DNA of 8,575 nt from an uncultured Gammaproteobacteria bacterium. Lineage in GTDB: Bacteria > Pseudomonadota > Gammaproteobacteria > GCA-002705445 > GCA-002716945. The notes under the pieces were generated by a model. The model did not search any database, had not been told where the DNA came from, and saw only the letters and a program-made list of their open reading frames with translations. Within the stretch, counting starts at the first letter, position 1, and every line of letters begins with the position of its first letter. This document shows, in pieces, positions 7,827-8,575 of this stretch. The stretch is taken from the NCBI GenBank assembly GCA_913041865.1, contig CAJWIW010000041.1, positions 1-8,575 on the forward strand. Direction: 5' to 3'. The position numbers and the translations under genes were made by a program.

Positions 7827-7902
7827 AACGTGCGTAAAAGTTTGAGCTATGAATAAAGCGAGTTAACGTGCGTATTAAGTTTGAGCTAATAATAAATGCG
7901 GC
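7827..7902. repeat. Tandem duplication, two units of 38 bp
   Basis: Unit 1 (7827-7864) and unit 2 (7865-7902) both begin AACGTGCGTA, then carry AAGTTTGAGCTA, then AATAAA and GCG. They differ by a few substitutions and compensating one-base shifts, so each stays 38 bases long. The repeat is confined to the foreign segment and does not occur in the bacterial part. It resembles a diverged minisatellite with only two copies. Each copy has an AATAAA on the plus strand (7852-7857 and 7891-7896). Confidence 0.8.
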
Positions 7903-8156
7903 ACAATGAGAAAAGCGAAAATATCGCACGAGGACGCCGTTTACTGGTCGTCGCCTCTCAAACAGTGGGAGTCGTCGCGGTGCATCGTCCTCATCGTCGA
8001 CCCAACCCCTTCGTCTCTGGCCAATCCTTTCATTTTCAAATGACTGTAGCCTTGGGGGATACAATGTTGATTCCGTTGTCTCTGACAGTTCGGGTTTTAC
8101 GCCGCGAGCAAATCTCAACGAGCGCGACGCGTCGAGCGAACAGAGAAGAGAAAAAC

Positions 8157-8575
8157 ATGGTTAAAGAAAACAATGAAGTCAGTCGCTGCAAAACGGCGGG
8201 GGCGCTACTCCACCGAGACTGTTGGCGAAATCGAGACGAGGCCGTTCGGCAACGACTCGGTCGCGACAGCAGGCTTGCTGCCGTGGCTCACACACGGGCG
8301 GTGACGACCACCCACCGTGCTCTGCGGAAGAGCATGTTGCCCAGCCCTGCGCGAACAAAGGAGCGCAGAGAACAATCTGCCATGAAGAATCGAGACGGCC
8401 CGCGATGGCCGGACCGTCCGGGGAAAGCCGAGGAGAAAAACCGTTCTTGGGGGTCGTACCCGAAAGCTCGGAGAAAAAAAAACGAAGAAATGAAAAATAG
8501 AAAAAAGAAAAGATTGAAAAGGACGGTTGAGTCGCTGATTCCTCCGCACGTTGTCCCTTGGCTCGTGGACATCTG
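8157..8575 (+). CDS. Possible start of an unrecognised, very basic protein (3' open at window edge)
   Basis: An ATG at 8157 opens a frame with no stop for 139 codons, up to the window edge. The start context AAAAACATGG has A at -3 and G at +4, which suits eukaryotic initiation, and no Shine-Dalgarno precedes it. The product would begin MVKENNEVSRCKTAG and is strongly rich in Arg and Lys, with a lysine/arginine cluster around residues 105-122 (ARRKKNEEMKNRKKKRLKR) followed by a more ordinary stretch, SLIPPHVVPWLVDI. It has almost no Ile, Phe or Tyr before that end. I do not recognise a family. Stops are scarce in several overlapping frames of this GC-rich stretch, so a chance open frame or an exon-intron mixture is quite possible. 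Confidence 0.35.
   Translation, partial: MVKENNEVSRCKTAGALLHRDCWRNRDEAVRQRLGRDSRLAAVAHTRAVTTTHRALRKSMLPSPARTKERREQSAMKNRDGPRWPDRPGKAEEKNRSWGSYPKARRKKNEEMKNRKKKRLKRTVESLIPPHVVPWLVDI

Larger units (their letters stand above)
7728..8575. other. GC- and CpG-rich segment of different origin, probably eukaryotic
   Basis: About 850 bases without a recognisable bacterial gene. Sample rows are 52-67% G+C, against 20-43% in sampled AT-rich coding rows to the left, and CpG is frequent (for example CGCGACGCGTCGAGCG at 8123-8138). Codon use, gene density and base content all change at once at 7716-7727. Pyrimidine-rich runs on the minus strand, short A-runs, AATAAA elements and an A-rich ATGG start context recall eukaryotic non-coding or 5' regions, perhaps of a protist such as a coccidian; this is impression only. 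It holds a 38-bp tandem duplication, one small inverted repeat, and an open-ended reading frame at the right end. No tRNA, rRNA or insertion sequence was seen. Confidence 0.6.

Noticed and set aside
7774..8118. Minus-strand 114-codon frame as a bacterial gene
   Set aside because: It begins at TTG with no Shine-Dalgarno, its C-terminal half is read through the 38-bp repeat, and it shows no bacterial family motif. At most a part of it is a eukaryotic exon, listed as a weak finding.
8222..8500. Plus-strand 92-codon frame starting at TTG
   Set aside because: No ATG, no ribosome site, low-complexity sequence, and it overlaps a longer plus-strand frame with a better start.
8205..8572. Minus-strand frames of about 95 and 114 codons opposite the open frame at 8157
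   Set aside because: One begins with GTG, the other with ATG, but both translate a pyrimidine-rich stretch into runs of Phe, Ser and Arg without any family pattern. They look like the shadow of A-rich and purine-rich DNA on the other strand.
1..8575. CRISPR array, tRNA, insertion sequence or phage attachment site
   Set aside because: No regularly spaced repeats other than the two-unit 38-bp duplication, no tRNA-like cloverleaf or CCA end, and no transposase or integrase motif were seen on either strand.

Overview
The window is made of two unlike parts. Positions 1 to about 7715 are AT-rich, densely packed bacterial DNA. Positions from about 7728 to the end are GC- and CpG-rich DNA with no recognisable bacterial gene. 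Hand counts of single 60-base rows give 12/60 G+C at 6061-6120 and 26/60 at 1021-1080, against 31/60 at 8161-8220 and 40/60 at 8281-8340. The two parts meet at a run of 12 T (7716-7727) that cuts a bacterial nadD gene. The bacterial genes look gammaproteobacterial, with very small intergenic gaps and low G+C. That would suit a streamlined marine lineage such as SAR86 or SUP05, but this assignment is inference from gene content and composition only.

Layout: the plus strand opens with the 3' end of a multi-TM antiporter subunit (3-278, probably MrpD/MnhD). It runs tail-to-tail, with one base between, into a long minus-strand gene train. In transcription order, right to left, the train is nadD (5' truncated), rsfS, yhdP, nit (carbon-nitrogen hydrolase), tldD, pmbA/tldE. 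Gaps are +2, +3, +31, -4 and -4 bases, so this is very probably one operon. Its promoter is not in the window because the 5' end of nadD is missing.

Functions: NadD makes the dinucleotide precursor of NAD. RsfS silences idle ribosomes. YhdP is an inner-membrane-anchored, AsmA-like protein thought to carry phospholipid to the outer membrane. Nit is a nitrilase-superfamily amidase, most likely repairing deaminated glutathione. TldD and PmbA form the heteromeric TldD/E zinc protease. The order joins two blocks that are separate in Pseudomonas: nadD-rsfS, and yhdP-nit-tldD-...-pmbA.

The right-hand 850 bases hold a 38-bp tandem duplication, a short inverted repeat, and one plus-strand reading frame with a good eukaryote-style start context that stays open to the window edge. 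This segment looks like protist or other eukaryotic sequence, and the join is most simply a chimeric assembly or clone. I found no convincing new biological system; the junction is the most important thing to verify.
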